A DNA stretch of 64,000 nt from Streptomyces sp. GSL17-111 (GCF_037911585.1 NZ_JBAJNS010000001.1:4077501-4141500); one strand, 5' to 3'. Shown: positions 13,578-25,233, numbered from the stretch's first letter. Notes: generated by a model from the letters alone, not told the origin. Program-made: numbers and translations.

Positions 13578-15396
13578 ACGGAGGGCGGCCGGCGCGGCGC
13601 TCACCGCCGGGCTCATGCTGCTCACCGGCTGTGCGTCGATGCCGTCCAGCGGAGAAGTGAAGCCCATCGAGGGAAATCAGCGCTCGGACGGTGACGCCAC
13701 GGTGCGCGTCTTCGGAGTGCCTCCGCAGTCGGGGGAACGGCCGGCCCAGATCGTCCGGGGTTTCCTGGAGGCCACGACCAGCGACGAGGCCGAGTACGAG
13801 ACCGCCCGCCAGTACCTGACGGAGGAGACGGCCGGGGAGTGGGACCCGTTCGCGGGGACGACCGTCGTCTCCGGCGGCCCCGACGTCCCGCCCGCAGGGG
13901 TGCTGCCGGACGCCGAGGAGAGCGGCTACACCGTCGAGGTCACCGGCACCCGGCTCGCCGAGGTGGACGGCAAGCACGCGTACACCCCGGCGGCCGGGCC
14001 CTACCTGGGGGCCTTCCACCTCGTCGAGGAGGAGGGCGAGTGGCGCATCGACCAGCTGCCCGACGGCCTGGTGCTCGGCGAGGCGGACTTCGAGCGCATC
14101 TACCGCTCGGTGAACACCTACTACTACGCGGGGCTCGGCCCGCAGGCCGGGGACGTCCCACGGGGCAAGAACCTGCTGGTCGCCGACCCCGTCTACGTGC
14201 GCCGCCGCATCGACCCGGTCACCGAGACCGTCCGGGCGCTGCTGGGCGGGCCGACGGACTGGATGCGGCCCATCGTCACCTCCGCGTACCCGACGGGTGT
14301 GCGGCTCGCCCCGGAACAGGCGCTCGCGCTGGACGACGCGGGGGCACTCCAGGTGAAGCTCACCAGCGGCGTCAAGGACCGGCCGCTGAGGGTGCAGCGC
14401 ACGCAGTGCGAACGGATGGCGGCCCAGCTGCTGCACACCGTGGACCACCAGTCCTCGGCGCGGGTCCACCGCGTGACCCTGCAGAACGAGCGTGGGGCCC
14501 GTCTGTGCGGCCTCGGGAGCGAGGAGGCGCACCGGTACGCGCCCGGCGCGCTGAACGGGCGTGCGGCGATGCAGTACTACCTGGACGGCGAGCGGCGCCT
14601 GGTGGCGCTCGGCGAGGCCCAGGAGAGCGGCATCCCGGTCGACGGCCCCTTCGGTACCGGCAGCCTGCCGATGCGGCACGTCGCCGTGAGCCGGAGCGAG
14701 ACGCTGGCCGCCGGTGTCTCGCTCGACGGCGCCCGCCTCCACGTCGCACCGCTGCACTCGGACGTGCCGTTCCAGGCACCGGTGCTGGTCAGCCGGGGGG
14801 AGAGCGAGTCGGCGCGGCTCACCGCGCCGAGCTGGGACGGGCTGGGCGACCTGTGGGTCGCCGACCAGAACCCGGAGGACCCCCGGCTGCTGCGGTTGCG
14901 GGACGGCGAGGGCACGCCGCAGGAGGTGGACGTCGACGGGCTCGGCGAGGGCCGTATCGAGGCCCTGCGCGTGGCGGCGGACGGTGTCCGCATCGCCCTG
15001 CTGGTCCGCGAGGGCGACGCCGTCACGCTGATGCTGGGGCGGGTCGAGCGCGAGCACGACGACGACGGCCGGCCCCGGGTGAAGGTGACGGGGCTGCGCG
15101 ACGTGGCGCCCCAGCTGGAGAACGTGGTCGCGGTCTCCTGGGCGGGCGGCAGCCGCATGGTGGTGGTCGGCAAGGAGGCCGGGGGCGTGCAGCAGGTGCG
15201 GGTCATGTCGACGGACGGTTCGCCGGGGACGCCGGCGAAGCTGCCGAACGTCAACAAGATCGAGAGCATCGCCGCTTCGGAGGACGAGGACAAGCCGCTG
15301 CTGGCCTTCTCCGCCGAGGGCATCGTGCGGCTACCCCGCGACGGGGACTGGCAGGAGGTCACCGAGGAGGGCTCCGCCCCGGTCTACCCGGGCTGA
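13567..15396 (+). CDS. lpqB: Lipoprotein LpqB, MtrAB accessory protein
   Basis: A 609-residue lipoprotein. The signal peptide ends in the lipobox LLTGC with Cys22 as the lipidated residue. A GerMN-type domain lies in the first half ('RVFGVPPQSGERPAQIVRGF' and the later 'VRALLGGPTDWM'), followed by a beta-propeller-like C-terminal half ('APSWDGLGDLWVADQ'). LpqB sits outside the membrane and modulates the MtrB sensor. The start ATG 13567 lies inside the 3' end of mtrB, which suggests coupled translation. The frame is open further upstream, but those codons lie within mtrB and lack a signal sequence. Confidence 0.95.
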
Positions 15397-15435
15397 CGCC
15401 CCGCCGCCGAAGGGGCTTGCCAGGCCGTGACGTCG

Positions 15436-15454
15436 TGACTACTCTGAGTAGTCA
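15436..15454. promoter_or_regulatory. 19-bp near-perfect palindrome upstream of comF
   Basis: TGACTACTCTGAGTAGTCA reads the same on both strands except at the central base. It lies 42 bp before the comF start and 40 bp after the lpqB stop. There is no T run, so it is not an intrinsic terminator. Length and position suit a dimeric repressor or activator site. No regulator could be assigned. Confidence 0.5.
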
Positions 15455-15495
15455 TGCGATGTCGGCGCGGCCGACCGAAGGGGGCGTCATGCGTG

Positions 15496-16284
15496 ATGCG
15501 GGGTATGTGGTGGCAGGAGCTCGTGGATCTGGTGCTGTCGGCGGAGTGCGCCGGCTGCGGCACGGTGCGGACGGGGCTGTGTGCGCGGTGCCGCGCGGTG
15601 CTGGCGGCCGGTCCGGTCCGGCGGGTGTGGCCGGGCGGTGTGGACCGGGTGCGGCCCGGGCTGCCGCCGGTGTACGCGGCCGGGCTGTACGTCGACGAGG
15701 TGCGGGCCGTGCTGCTGGCTCACAAGGAGCGCGGTGCCCTCCGCCTGGCGGCGCCGCTGGGGCGGGCCCTGGCCCAGGCCGCGCAGGCCCTGGTCGCCGC
15801 CCGTGCGGGCCGGACCGGGTACGGGACGCTCCCCGGCGGCGGCCCGCTGCTGCTCGTCCCGGTGCCGTCGGCGCGGCACGCCGTGGCGGCCCGGGGCCAC
15901 GACCCCGTGCGCCGGCTCGCGGGGGCGGCCGTGGCGGAGCTGCGGCGGTGCGGGACACCGGCGCGGTCGCTGCCCGTGCTGCGCCGGCGGCGTGACGTCG
16001 CCGACCAGGCGGGTCTGGGACCGCGGCAGCGGCGGCGCAACCTTGACGGGGCGCTGGCCGTACCACCGGCGGCCGCCCGGCTGCTCGGGCGAGGGCCGGT
16101 GGTGGTCGTGGACGACCTGATGACGACGGGGGCCACCCTCTCCGAGGCGGCCCGTGCGCTGTCGGCGGCCGGTGCCCTGGTGACCGGGGCCGGGGTGGTC
16201 GCCGTGGCACCCCCGCCGGAGTCGCGCCGTAGCCGGATGCATGACCGGGGCGTGGCTGGGCATGGAATCGCATACCGGCGGTGA
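15496..16284 (+). CDS. comF: ComF-family phosphoribosyltransferase-like protein
   Basis: About 262 residues. An N-terminal four-cysteine zinc ribbon (Cys18, Cys21, Cys29, Cys32) is followed by a phosphoribosyltransferase fold with the PRPP loop 'VVVVDDLMTTGATL' (residues 202-215) and the ComF motif around 'RRRRDVADQAGLGPRQRR'. ComF proteins are linked to DNA uptake in competent bacteria; the role in Streptomyces is not established. The start ATG 15496 is chosen because GAAGGGGG lies about 11 nt upstream; ATG 15505 in the same frame is an alternative, and a longer start at 15454 would overlap the palindrome. Confidence 0.85.
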   Translation: MRGMWWQELVDLVLSAECAGCGTVRTGLCARCRAVLAAGPVRRVWPGGVDRVRPGLPPVYAAGLYVDEVRAVLLAHKERGALRLAAPLGRALAQAAQALVAARAGRTGYGTLPGGGPLLLVPVPSARHAVAARGHDPVRRLAGAAVAELRRCGTPARSLPVLRRRRDVADQAGLGPRQRRRNLDGALAVPPAAARLLGRGPVVVVDDLMTTGATLSEAARALSAAGALVTGAGVVAVAPPPESRRSRMHDRGVAGHGIAYRR

Positions 16285-16653
16285 GTGTCCGCCGGAGGAC
16301 GTGACAGCGAGAGACAAGAGGACAGCTCATGAGGGGTACGCACCGGTAGGGGGTGCCGACCGTCCCCCAGTCGGGGTACGTTCGGTAAGGAGAGAGCTGC
16401 GGGCCTCCTGGTAGGAGCCACCCCGGACTCTTCTCAGAGCGGAGTCTGTGCGGCGGTGCCGTACACCACCGGTCCTCACCGGTCGCCCCTTTTGTCGAGT
16501 GGGTGGCGATCTTCCCGACGGGGGAGAAGGAGGTGGAAGTCGCAACCCGACGTAGCGCCGGAGGGCGGCCGGTCGGTACCGGAGCCATCCGGCTCAGTGC
16601 ACCAAGGACGTGCTTCGTCCTCAGGGGCGGGCAGTCCGGGAACGGAGTTCTGC
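16285..16653 (+). other. Intergenic leader region before hpf (no gene)
   Basis: A 369-bp gap. It holds an 8-bp direct repeat GGGGTACG (near 16333 and 16373), small hairpins at about 16577-16593 and 16605-16621, and a six-codon ATG-to-TAG mini-ORF at 16329-16349. Long 5' leaders are common for stress-controlled hpf genes, so this may be a regulated leader. Nothing in it is a convincing gene. Confidence 0.4.
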
Positions 16654-17349
16654 GTGGACATCGTCGTCAAGGGCCGTAAGACACAGGTACCCGAGCGGTT
16701 CCGTAAGCACGTGGCGGAGAAGCTGAAGCTGGACAAGGTCCAGAAGCTGGACGCCAAGGTGACCCGCTTGGACGTTGAGGTGTCCAAGGAGCACAACCCC
16801 CGTCAGGCCGACCGTTCCGACCGCGTGGAGATCACCCTCCGCCACCGCGGCCCGGTCATCCGGGCCGAAGCGGCGGCCAAGGACCCCTACGCGGCACTCG
16901 ACCTTGCGGCGGAGAAGCTGGAGGAGCGACTGCGCAGGCGGCACGACCGGCGCACCTCGCGCCGTGGTTCCGCCCGCATCCCGGCCGCCGACGTCGCCGC
17001 CACCGTGCCCGGTGCCGCGACGCTCAACGGCAACGGCGAACTGGGCGCCTTCGAGGCCGACGTCAGCCAGGCGCCCCCCATCAGGAAGGTCGGCCCCCTC
17101 GAAGTGGAGGGTGAAGGGCCGCTGGTCTGCCGGGAGAAGACCCACAACGCCGCGCCGATGACGCTCGACCAGGCGCTCTACGAGATGGAGTTGGTGGGGC
17201 ACGACTTCTACCTCTTCATCGACTCCGACACCAAGCTGCCGAGCGTGGTCTACCGCCGGCACGCCTACGACTACGGCGTCATCCACCTCAACCCCGACCC
17301 CTTCGCGGAGGAGATCCCGCCCGGCGCGGGTGGCTCTCTCGGCGGCTGA
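16654..17349 (+). CDS. hpf: Long-form ribosome hibernation promoting factor
   Basis: A 231-residue protein with the S30AE/YfiA domain at residues 1-100 (starting 'VDIVVKGRKTQVPERFRKHV') and the C-terminal dimerisation domain of long HPF ('MTLDQALYEMELVGHDFYLF', then 'YRRHAYDYGVIHLNPD'). It pairs 70S ribosomes into inactive 100S dimers in stationary phase or stress. The GTG at 16654 is preceded by GGAG 6 nt upstream; longer in-frame starts add a low-complexity stretch that is not part of the family. It is transcribed alone after a long leader and ends at a strong hairpin. Confidence 0.93.
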   Translation: MDIVVKGRKTQVPERFRKHVAEKLKLDKVQKLDAKVTRLDVEVSKEHNPRQADRSDRVEITLRHRGPVIRAEAAAKDPYAALDLAAEKLEERLRRRHDRRTSRRGSARIPAADVAATVPGAATLNGNGELGAFEADVSQAPPIRKVGPLEVEGEGPLVCREKTHNAAPMTLDQALYEMELVGHDFYLFIDSDTKLPSVVYRRHAYDYGVIHLNPDPFAEEIPPGAGGSLGG

Positions 17350-17373
17350 GCCCCGCCGCACCGGCACGTCGCA

Positions 17374-17419
17374 GGCCGCGTCACCGCAAGGCCGTCACGG
17401 CCTTTGCGGTGACGCGGCC
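17374..17419 (+). terminator. Hairpin terminator after hpf
   Basis: Arms of about 20 bp (17374-17393 and 17399-17419) pair almost perfectly, with one bulged T, around a 5-nt loop 25 bp after the hpf stop. There is no T run, as is common for streptomycete terminators. Confidence 0.7.
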
Positions 17420-17555
17420 CGCCGTGCGGACACGGCGGGCCGGTTCGGCGGCTCCGCAGGAGGCCGAGCCCCCGATAGCATGTGCGTCACGACCAACCGG
17501 CGGTCTGCCCAACCCGGTTGGCGCCGACCGGGCATGGCCAGCTGGGGGAGGAACG

Positions 17556-18305
17556 ATGGCGGACGGCTTCGGGCCCACGATGCCCGCCGGTAGCCAGGGC
17601 GGCACCGCTGCCGCTGTGCGGGGAACCGGGCGGTGCGAACGGCCTGAGCCGATCCGCGTCCTGGTCGTCGACGACCACGAACTCTTCCGTCGCGGCCTGG
17701 AGATCGTGCTGCAGACCGAGGAGGACATCGAGGTCGTCGGTGAGGCGGGTGACGGCGCCGAGGCGGTCGGGAAGGCCGCCGACCTGCTGCCGGACATCGT
17801 CCTGATGGACGTGCGCATGCCCCGGCGTGGTGGCATCGAGGCCTGCACCGCGATCAAGGAGGTCGCTCCCAGCGCGAAGATCGTCATGCTGACGATCAGC
17901 GACGAGGAGGCCGACCTCTACGACGCGATCAAAGCGGGGGCGACCGGCTACCTCCTCAAGGAGATCTCCACGGACGAGGTGTGCGCCGCCATCCGTGCCG
18001 TCGCGGACGGCCAGTCGCAGATCAGCCCCTCCATGGCGGCCAAGCTGCTGACTGAGTTCAAGTCGATGATCCAGCGCACCGACGAGAGCAAGCTCGTCCC
18101 GGCGCCGCGGCTGACGGACCGCGAGCTGGAGGTGCTGAAACTGGTGGCGACCGGCATGAACAACCGGGACATCGCCAAGGAGCTGTTCATCAGTGAGAAC
18201 ACCGTGAAGAACCATGTGCGCAACATCCTGGAGAAGCTGCAGCTGCACTCCCGGATGGAAGCCGTCGTCTACGCGATGCGGGAGAAGATCCTCGAGATCC
18301 GGTGA
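17556..18305 (+). CDS. Orphan NarL/LuxR-type response regulator
   Basis: A 249-residue regulator. A ~30-residue N-terminal extension precedes a receiver domain (residues 33-155) with Asp39/Asp40, phospho-acceptor Asp85 in 'IVLMDVRMPRRGG', Thr113 and Lys135. The LuxR-type helix-turn-helix is at about 185-240 ('LTDRELEVLKLVATGMNNRD', then 'ISENTVKNHVRNILEKL'). The ATG follows 'gggggaggaacg'. No histidine kinase is next to it, so its partner is elsewhere or it acts unphosphorylated. It stands between hpf and a converging DNA-repair gene. The targets cannot be told from sequence. Confidence 0.93.
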   Translation: MADGFGPTMPAGSQGGTAAAVRGTGRCERPEPIRVLVVDDHELFRRGLEIVLQTEEDIEVVGEAGDGAEAVGKAADLLPDIVLMDVRMPRRGGIEACTAIKEVAPSAKIVMLTISDEEADLYDAIKAGATGYLLKEISTDEVCAAIRAVADGQSQISPSMAAKLLTEFKSMIQRTDESKLVPAPRLTDRELEVLKLVATGMNNRDIAKELFISENTVKNHVRNILEKLQLHSRMEAVVYAMREKILEIR

Positions 18306-18342
18306 CCGGCCCGGCCCCGCCCGCCCCCCTGCCGCGCCCGGC

Positions 18343-19530
18343 TCAGCCGGCGGGGACCGGGAGCGCCGTGGCGAGTTCGGCGCGCAGCGCTCCGGCCAGT
18401 GCCGCGTCGTCGCAGCGCTCCACCCGGACGTCCTCGCAGCCCACCCACGCCGCCGCCTCGACCAGGGCGGTGGCCATGGGAGCGACGGCACCGCGCCCGG
18501 CCATGGACACCTGGCGGGCCACGAGGGTCCTGCCCTCCCGGGCCGGATCCACCCGGCCCACCAGCCGACCGCCCGCCAGCAGCGGCATCGCGAAGTAGCC
18601 GTGCACGCGCTTGGGCTTCGGGACGTACGCCTCCAGCCGGTGGGTGAAGCCGAAGACCCGCTCGGTGCGCGGCCGGTCCCAGATCAGGGAGTCGAACGGG
18701 GACAGCAGGGTCGTGCGGTGCCGGCCGCGCGGCGGGGACGCGAGCGCCGCCGGGTCGGCCCAGGCGGGTCTGTCCCACCCCTCGACCTCGACCGGCACCA
18801 GCGGCGTCTCGGCGAGCACCGCGTCGACCTGGGCGCCCCTGAGCCGGTGGTAGTCCGCGAGGTCCGCGCGGGTCGCCACGCCGAGGGCGGTGCCGGCCTG
18901 GGCGACCAGACGGCGCAGGCACTCCGCGTCGTCCAGGTCGTCGTGGAACAGAGCGTCGGGGACGGCCCGCTCGGCCAGGTCGTACACACGCTTCCAGCCG
19001 CGCCGCTCGGCGCACACGACCTCGCCGGTGTCCAGCAGCCACTCGACGGCGATCTTCGTCTCCGACCAGTCCCACCACACGCCGCCGTTCTTGGCACCGC
19101 CGAGCTCCGACGCGGTGAGCGGGCCGTCGGCCTTCAGCCGGTCGCGCACCCGGGCGCAGACCGCGTCCCGGTCCGCGAGGTCGTGCCAGCGGCGGCCCCG
19201 TGCGCGCAGCGCGCGCCTGCGGAACGAGAAGAAGGGCCACTCCTCGACGGGCAGGACGCACGCCGCGTGCGACCAGTACTCGAAAGCGTGACGCTCGGAC
19301 CAGTACGCCGCCTCCACCGCCTCCCGGCCGACAGCACCGAGCCGGGCGTAGGGGACCAGCTCGTGCGAGCGGGCCAGCACCGAGATCGTGTCCAGCTGCA
19401 CCGCACCGAGCCGCCGCAACACGCCCCGCACCCCCGCCCGGCGGTCGGGGGCGCCCAGGAACCCCTGGGCGCGCAGGGCGAGACGACGGGCGTCGTCGGC
19501 GGACAGGGACAGTGCGGGCGCGGACGTCAT
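18343..19530 (-). CDS. HTH_42-family DNA glycosylase-like protein (YcaQ/AlkX type)
   Basis: A 395-residue winged-helix protein of the AlkZ/YcaQ family, which unhooks interstrand crosslinks and removes alkylated bases. The catalytic motif reads Q45-L46-D47 ('LGAVQLDTISVLARSHELV'), the Q-x-D form typical of the YcaQ/AlkX branch; the self-resistance enzyme AlkZ has Q-x-Q. Other family marks are 'YWSERHAFEYWSHAACVLP' and 'LLSPFDSLIWDRPRTERVF'. The start at 19530 is preferred over 19560 because a -10-like TACCGT lies 7 nt upstream on this strand (leaderless pattern). There is no biosynthetic cluster nearby, so general genome protection is more likely than self-resistance. Confidence 0.88.
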   Translation of the reverse strand: MTSAPALSLSADDARRLALRAQGFLGAPDRRAGVRGVLRRLGAVQLDTISVLARSHELVPYARLGAVGREAVEAAYWSERHAFEYWSHAACVLPVEEWPFFSFRRRALRARGRRWHDLADRDAVCARVRDRLKADGPLTASELGGAKNGGVWWDWSETKIAVEWLLDTGEVVCAERRGWKRVYDLAERAVPDALFHDDLDDAECLRRLVAQAGTALGVATRADLADYHRLRGAQVDAVLAETPLVPVEVEGWDRPAWADPAALASPPRGRHRTTLLSPFDSLIWDRPRTERVFGFTHRLEAYVPKPKRVHGYFAMPLLAGGRLVGRVDPAREGRTLVARQVSMAGRGAVAPMATALVEAAAWVGCEDVRVERCDDAALAGALRAELATALPVPAG

Positions 19531-19600
19531 GAGCCCCACGGTAGGCCGGACGACTGACAACGCGTCCTTCCCGAGACGGCCCCGGGGGCCCGCGGGCGGC

Positions 19601-20191
19601 TCAGGGTGGCGGCGGTGTGGCGGTGTAGGGCGTCCGCCCGCTGCGGCCCCAGTCCGAGGGCAGGAGCGAGGCCGACCAGTCGTCGCGCCGCTCGCCCCGG
19701 TGCACGGTGCGGGCCCGGTGGACGCCCTCCATGACGAACCCGAGACGCCGGGCGACCGCCCGGGACGGCTCGTTGCCCACGTGGGCGTACCACTCCAGCC
19801 GCTCGGCCCCCAGGGAGGTGAACGCCCAGTCGACGACGGCCCGCGCGGCCTCGACGGTGTAGCCCCTGCCCCGTTGCCCCCCGGCCGTCCAGTACCCCAG
19901 CTCGGCGGTGCGGTCGGGCGTGTACAGCCTCGCGGTGTTGACCAGGCCGGTGGACCCGACCAGGGTGCCGTCGGGGGTGAAGACGCCGAACGTGTACAGC
20001 GTGCCGTCGCGCCACCCTGCCGGACCGATGTTGACGACGAAGTCCTCCGCGTGTTTGCGTGCGTACGGGTACGGCACGGTCGTCCAGCGCGCGATCTCGG
20101 CGTCCTGGCAGGCGGCGAAGACGGCCTCCGCGTCGCGTTGTTCGAACGGACGCAGGCGCAGCCGTTCGGTGCTCAGGGTGACGGGTTCCAT
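19601..20191 (-). CDS. GNAT-family N-acetyltransferase (RimJ/RimL type)
   Basis: A 196-residue acetyltransferase similar to the RimJ/RimL branch: 'LRLRPFEQRDAEAVFAACQD' at the N-terminus, the acetyl-CoA loop 'GGQRGRGYTVEAARAVVDWA' in the middle, and 'VGNEPSRAVARRLGFVMEG' with its conserved Asn/Ser. It transfers acetyl from acetyl-CoA to an amine; the substrate is unknown. The start at 20191 is chosen because the upstream in-frame extension is compositionally different and CACAAT lies 6 nt upstream on this strand. It points away from secA. Confidence 0.88.
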   Translation of the reverse strand: MEPVTLSTERLRLRPFEQRDAEAVFAACQDAEIARWTTVPYPYARKHAEDFVVNIGPAGWRDGTLYTFGVFTPDGTLVGSTGLVNTARLYTPDRTAELGYWTAGGQRGRGYTVEAARAVVDWAFTSLGAERLEWYAHVGNEPSRAVARRLGFVMEGVHRARTVHRGERRDDWSASLLPSDWGRSGRTPYTATPPPP

Positions 20192-20276
20192 GCCGGGATT
20201 GTGCCGCCGTCGGCGCGCGGCGGCGTCCACCGGGTCGGAGCGGCACCTTCCGGGGGTCCGGCACGTTGGGGGTACA

Positions 20277-20350
20277 GGGGCGCGCGCCCCTCGCATACGA
20301 TGGCCGGTGCGGCGTGCTTTCGGCAGGGAGAGGCCCTCGGCAGGGAGAGG
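20277..20350 (+). promoter_or_regulatory. secA leader: 14-bp palindrome and direct repeat
   Basis: A perfect palindrome GGGGCGCGCGCCCC (20277-20290) is followed by a possible -10 TACGAT (20296-20301), and then by two copies of CGGCAGGGAGAGG at 20321-20333 and 20338-20350. All lie in the 220-bp leader before the secA start. The role is unknown; the repeats could be mRNA leader structure or a regulator site. Confidence 0.35.
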
Positions 20351-20411
20351 GAGGGATCAGCCGAGCATCGCACCACCGTGCCAGGCCCGACCGGCAAGGA
20401 GACCATCCCCA

Positions 20412-23231
<2,820 letters not shown>

Positions 23232-23242
23232 GCCGGGCGTGA

Positions 23243-23286
23243 CGGGAGGGGCCGGAGACCACAGCGGTGGTCTCCGGCCCCTCCCG
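23243..23286. terminator. Bidirectional hairpin terminator between secA and the Rv3235-like gene
   Basis: Perfect 20-bp arms (23243-23262 and 23267-23286) with a 4-nt loop stand between two converging genes, 11 bp from each stop codon. It probably serves both transcripts. Confidence 0.85.
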
Positions 23287-23297
23287 CGTCGGTGGTG

Positions 23298-23723
23298 TCA
23301 GGCGCGGCAGCGCAGATCCGACTCGACGGCGGCGCACCGCCACCGGCGGTCGGGTGCCTGTTCCAGCCGGAAGGCCAGGGCGCGGGTGCGCTCCCCGACG
23401 CGCACCCGCGCGAACGCCTCCAGCACCCCGGGGCCGGGGGTGGACGCGCCGACCTGCACGAGCACGGGTTCCTGTGCCGGCCGCGCCGCCGCGAGCGGTG
23501 CCAGCGGTGCGAGGCGCAGGAGGTCGTCGTAGGCACGTCCCTCGACGTGGCCGAGCAGGCTGTGCACGGGCCGCTGTCCGCTGAGGACCTGGAGCAGCCG
23601 GTGTGCGAACCAGTAGTGGGGCAGCCGGTCCCGCGCGCTGCGGCGGGCGGCGGCCAGCGCCGATCGTGACGGTCGCCGGCTGTCCTTGCGGCCGGGCGGC
23701 CGGGTGGCGTGTGTGGTGATCAT
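23298..23723 (-). CDS. Rv3235-family small protein (DUF6459-like)
   Basis: A 141-residue protein with a basic, disordered N-terminus and a compact domain containing 'HYWFAHRLLQVLSGQRPVHS', 'LLGHVEGRAYDDLLRL' and a final 'DRRWRCAAVESDLRC'. This pattern matches the actinobacterial Rv3235 family, usually encoded beside secA, as here. The function is unknown. It converges on secA, and the intergenic region upstream holds a perfect 14-bp palindrome. Confidence 0.75.
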   Translation of the reverse strand: MITTHATRPPGRKDSRRPSRSALAAARRSARDRLPHYWFAHRLLQVLSGQRPVHSLLGHVEGRAYDDLLRLAPLAPLAAARPAQEPVLVQVGASTPGPGVLEAFARVRVGERTRALAFRLEQAPDRRWRCAAVESDLRCRA

Positions 23724-23765
23724 GGTGATTCCCCGTGAAGCGACGTGAAGTGAACGGAAGCGGCA

Positions 23766-23779
23766 CTACTGGCCAGTAG
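23766..23779. promoter_or_regulatory. 14-bp perfect palindrome in a divergent promoter region
   Basis: CTACTGGCCAGTAG lies 43 bp upstream of the Rv3235-like start and 226 bp upstream of the DUF6912 start. A perfect palindrome of this size in a promoter region is a good candidate operator for a TetR- or GntR-type dimer. The cognate protein is unknown. Confidence 0.45.
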
Positions 23780-24004
23780 CTTTGGTCACTCTTTGTATCC
23801 GTGACGTCACATCGGTGCAACGCCGTCCCTGCCGCACCGTCGGCCGTTGCCGCGTTCACCCGTTCCGGCGTCCGACGGTCGTTGTTTGACCGGTGACCCG
23901 GCTGACCTGCGGTGCGGTCGAGCCCGCTCGGCGGGGGAGCGCTCCGGCGGGGCCGTATCCTGGCGGGCAGTCCGGTTCACGGCCTCACACGAAAGCGGCA
24001 GTCC

Positions 24005-24505
24005 ATGCGCCTCTACGTCCCCCTGACCCTGCCCCGGCTGGCCGTGGTGCACCGGCGGGGCGAGCTCGGCCCCGCCCCGCTCACGGCCTTCGCGGTCACG
24101 CCCGCGCTGCGCGCGTGGTGCGCCTCCGACGACGTCGAGGAGCTGGAGTACGCGGCCCTCGGCCGTGCGGCGCTGGGCTCCCTGCGGCTGCTGGCGGACG
24201 ACCCCGCGGCCCCCCGGCGCCGCGTCGTGGTGGCGGTCGACGTCGCCGACCGTGCCGTCTCCGTCGCCGACGACGGCCCGGACGGCGACGCCGTCGGCCA
24301 GGTCCGGGTCGACGGCGCCGTGCCGCTGGCCAAGGCGGCGGCCGTGCACGTCGACGCGGAGGACGCCGTGGCCGACGTCACCGCCGCGGCCGGGGCGCTG
24401 CACGCGGCGGACGGGGGCGAGGAAGCCGCGCGTCAGGTGGTGGACGGGGCCGAGGCGCACGAGCTGCTCTGGTACGCCACCCAGGAGCTGGACGGTCTGC
24501 TCTGA
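24005..24505 (+). CDS. Hypothetical protein, DUF6912-like
   Basis: A 166-residue soluble acidic protein beginning 'MRLYVPLTLPRLAVV'. It is a conserved streptomycete family found between secA and gdh, with 'AYAVTPALREW'-like text near residue 30 (here 'FAVTPALRAWCASDDVEELE') and the ending 'ELLWYATQELDGLL'. No catalytic motif, signal or membrane segment is visible. A possible -10 TATCCT is at 23956-23961. The HAD hydrolase gene follows 62 bp later. The function is unknown. Confidence 0.8.
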   Translation: MRLYVPLTLPRLAVVHRRGELGPAPLTAFAVTPALRAWCASDDVEELEYAALGRAALGSLRLLADDPAAPRRRVVVAVDVADRAVSVADDGPDGDAVGQVRVDGAVPLAKAAAVHVDAEDAVADVTAAAGALHAADGGEEAARQVVDGAEAHELLWYATQELDGLL

Positions 24506-24567
24506 GCGCAGGTGCCGGGTACGGCGGGCCCGGTCGCGTGTCGGTGCCTGCGGGTACCGTCGAGGGT

Positions 24568-25233
24568 ATGCATGGGGAGACCACTCACATCGTCTGGGAC
24601 TGGAACGGCACGCTCCTGCACGACATCGACGCCGTCATCGAGGCGACGAACCTGGCCTTCGCCGAGGTCGGCATGGAGCCGGTGACGCTGGAGCGCTACC
24701 GCGAGCTGTACTGCGTGCCGGTGCCGCGCTTCTACGAGAAGCTGACCGGCCGGATCCCCACGGACGAGGAGTTCGCCGTGCTGAACGAGTGCTTCCACCG
24801 GCACTACTTCGACCGGGTCGACACGGTGACGCTCACCCTGGGCGCGGCCGAGCTGCTCGCGGCCCGGCAGGCGGCCGGCGGCACCCAGTCGCTGTGCTCC
24901 CTCGCGCCGCACGACCACCTCGTGCCCCTGGTGCGCAGGCACGGCATCGAGGGCCACTTCACCCGGGTCGACGGCCTGGCCACCCCGCTGTCGGGGCACG
25001 GCAAGGCCGCGCACATGGCCCGGCACCTGGCGTCGCTGACGGACGTCGACCCACGGCGCACGGTCGTCATCGGCGACGCCGTGGACGACGCACTGGCCGC
25101 CCGGCACGTCGGGGCGCGGGCCGTCCTGTACACCGGGGGATCCCACAGCCGGGCCAGCCTTGCGGAGGCCGGTGTTCCGGTCGTCGACACGCTGGCGGAG
25201 GCCGTGGAGGCGGCGGAACACCTGGCCCGGTAA
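24568..25233 (+). CDS. HAD-superfamily hydrolase
   Basis: A 221-residue HAD phosphatase-like protein. Motif I is 'IVWDWNGTLLHD', where the usual second Asp (acid/base) is Asn, a variant seen in a subset of phosphoglycolate-phosphatase-like proteins. Motif II would be near 'SLCSLAPHD', Lys of motif III is in 'GHGKAAHMARH', and motif IV is 'TVVIGDAVDD'. The substrate is unknown. ATG 24568 follows a -10-like TACCGT (24555-24560) by exactly 7 nt, so the mRNA is probably leaderless. Confidence 0.9.
   Translation: MHGETTHIVWDWNGTLLHDIDAVIEATNLAFAEVGMEPVTLERYRELYCVPVPRFYEKLTGRIPTDEEFAVLNECFHRHYFDRVDTVTLTLGAAELLAARQAAGGTQSLCSLAPHDHLVPLVRRHGIEGHFTRVDGLATPLSGHGKAAHMARHLASLTDVDPRRTVVIGDAVDDALAARHVGARAVLYTGGSHSRASLAEAGVPVVDTLAEAVEAAEHLAR

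Noticed and set aside
16329..16349. Six-codon ORF in the hpf leader as an attenuator peptide
   Set aside because: No run of regulatory codons and no clear alternative hairpins; too short to support.
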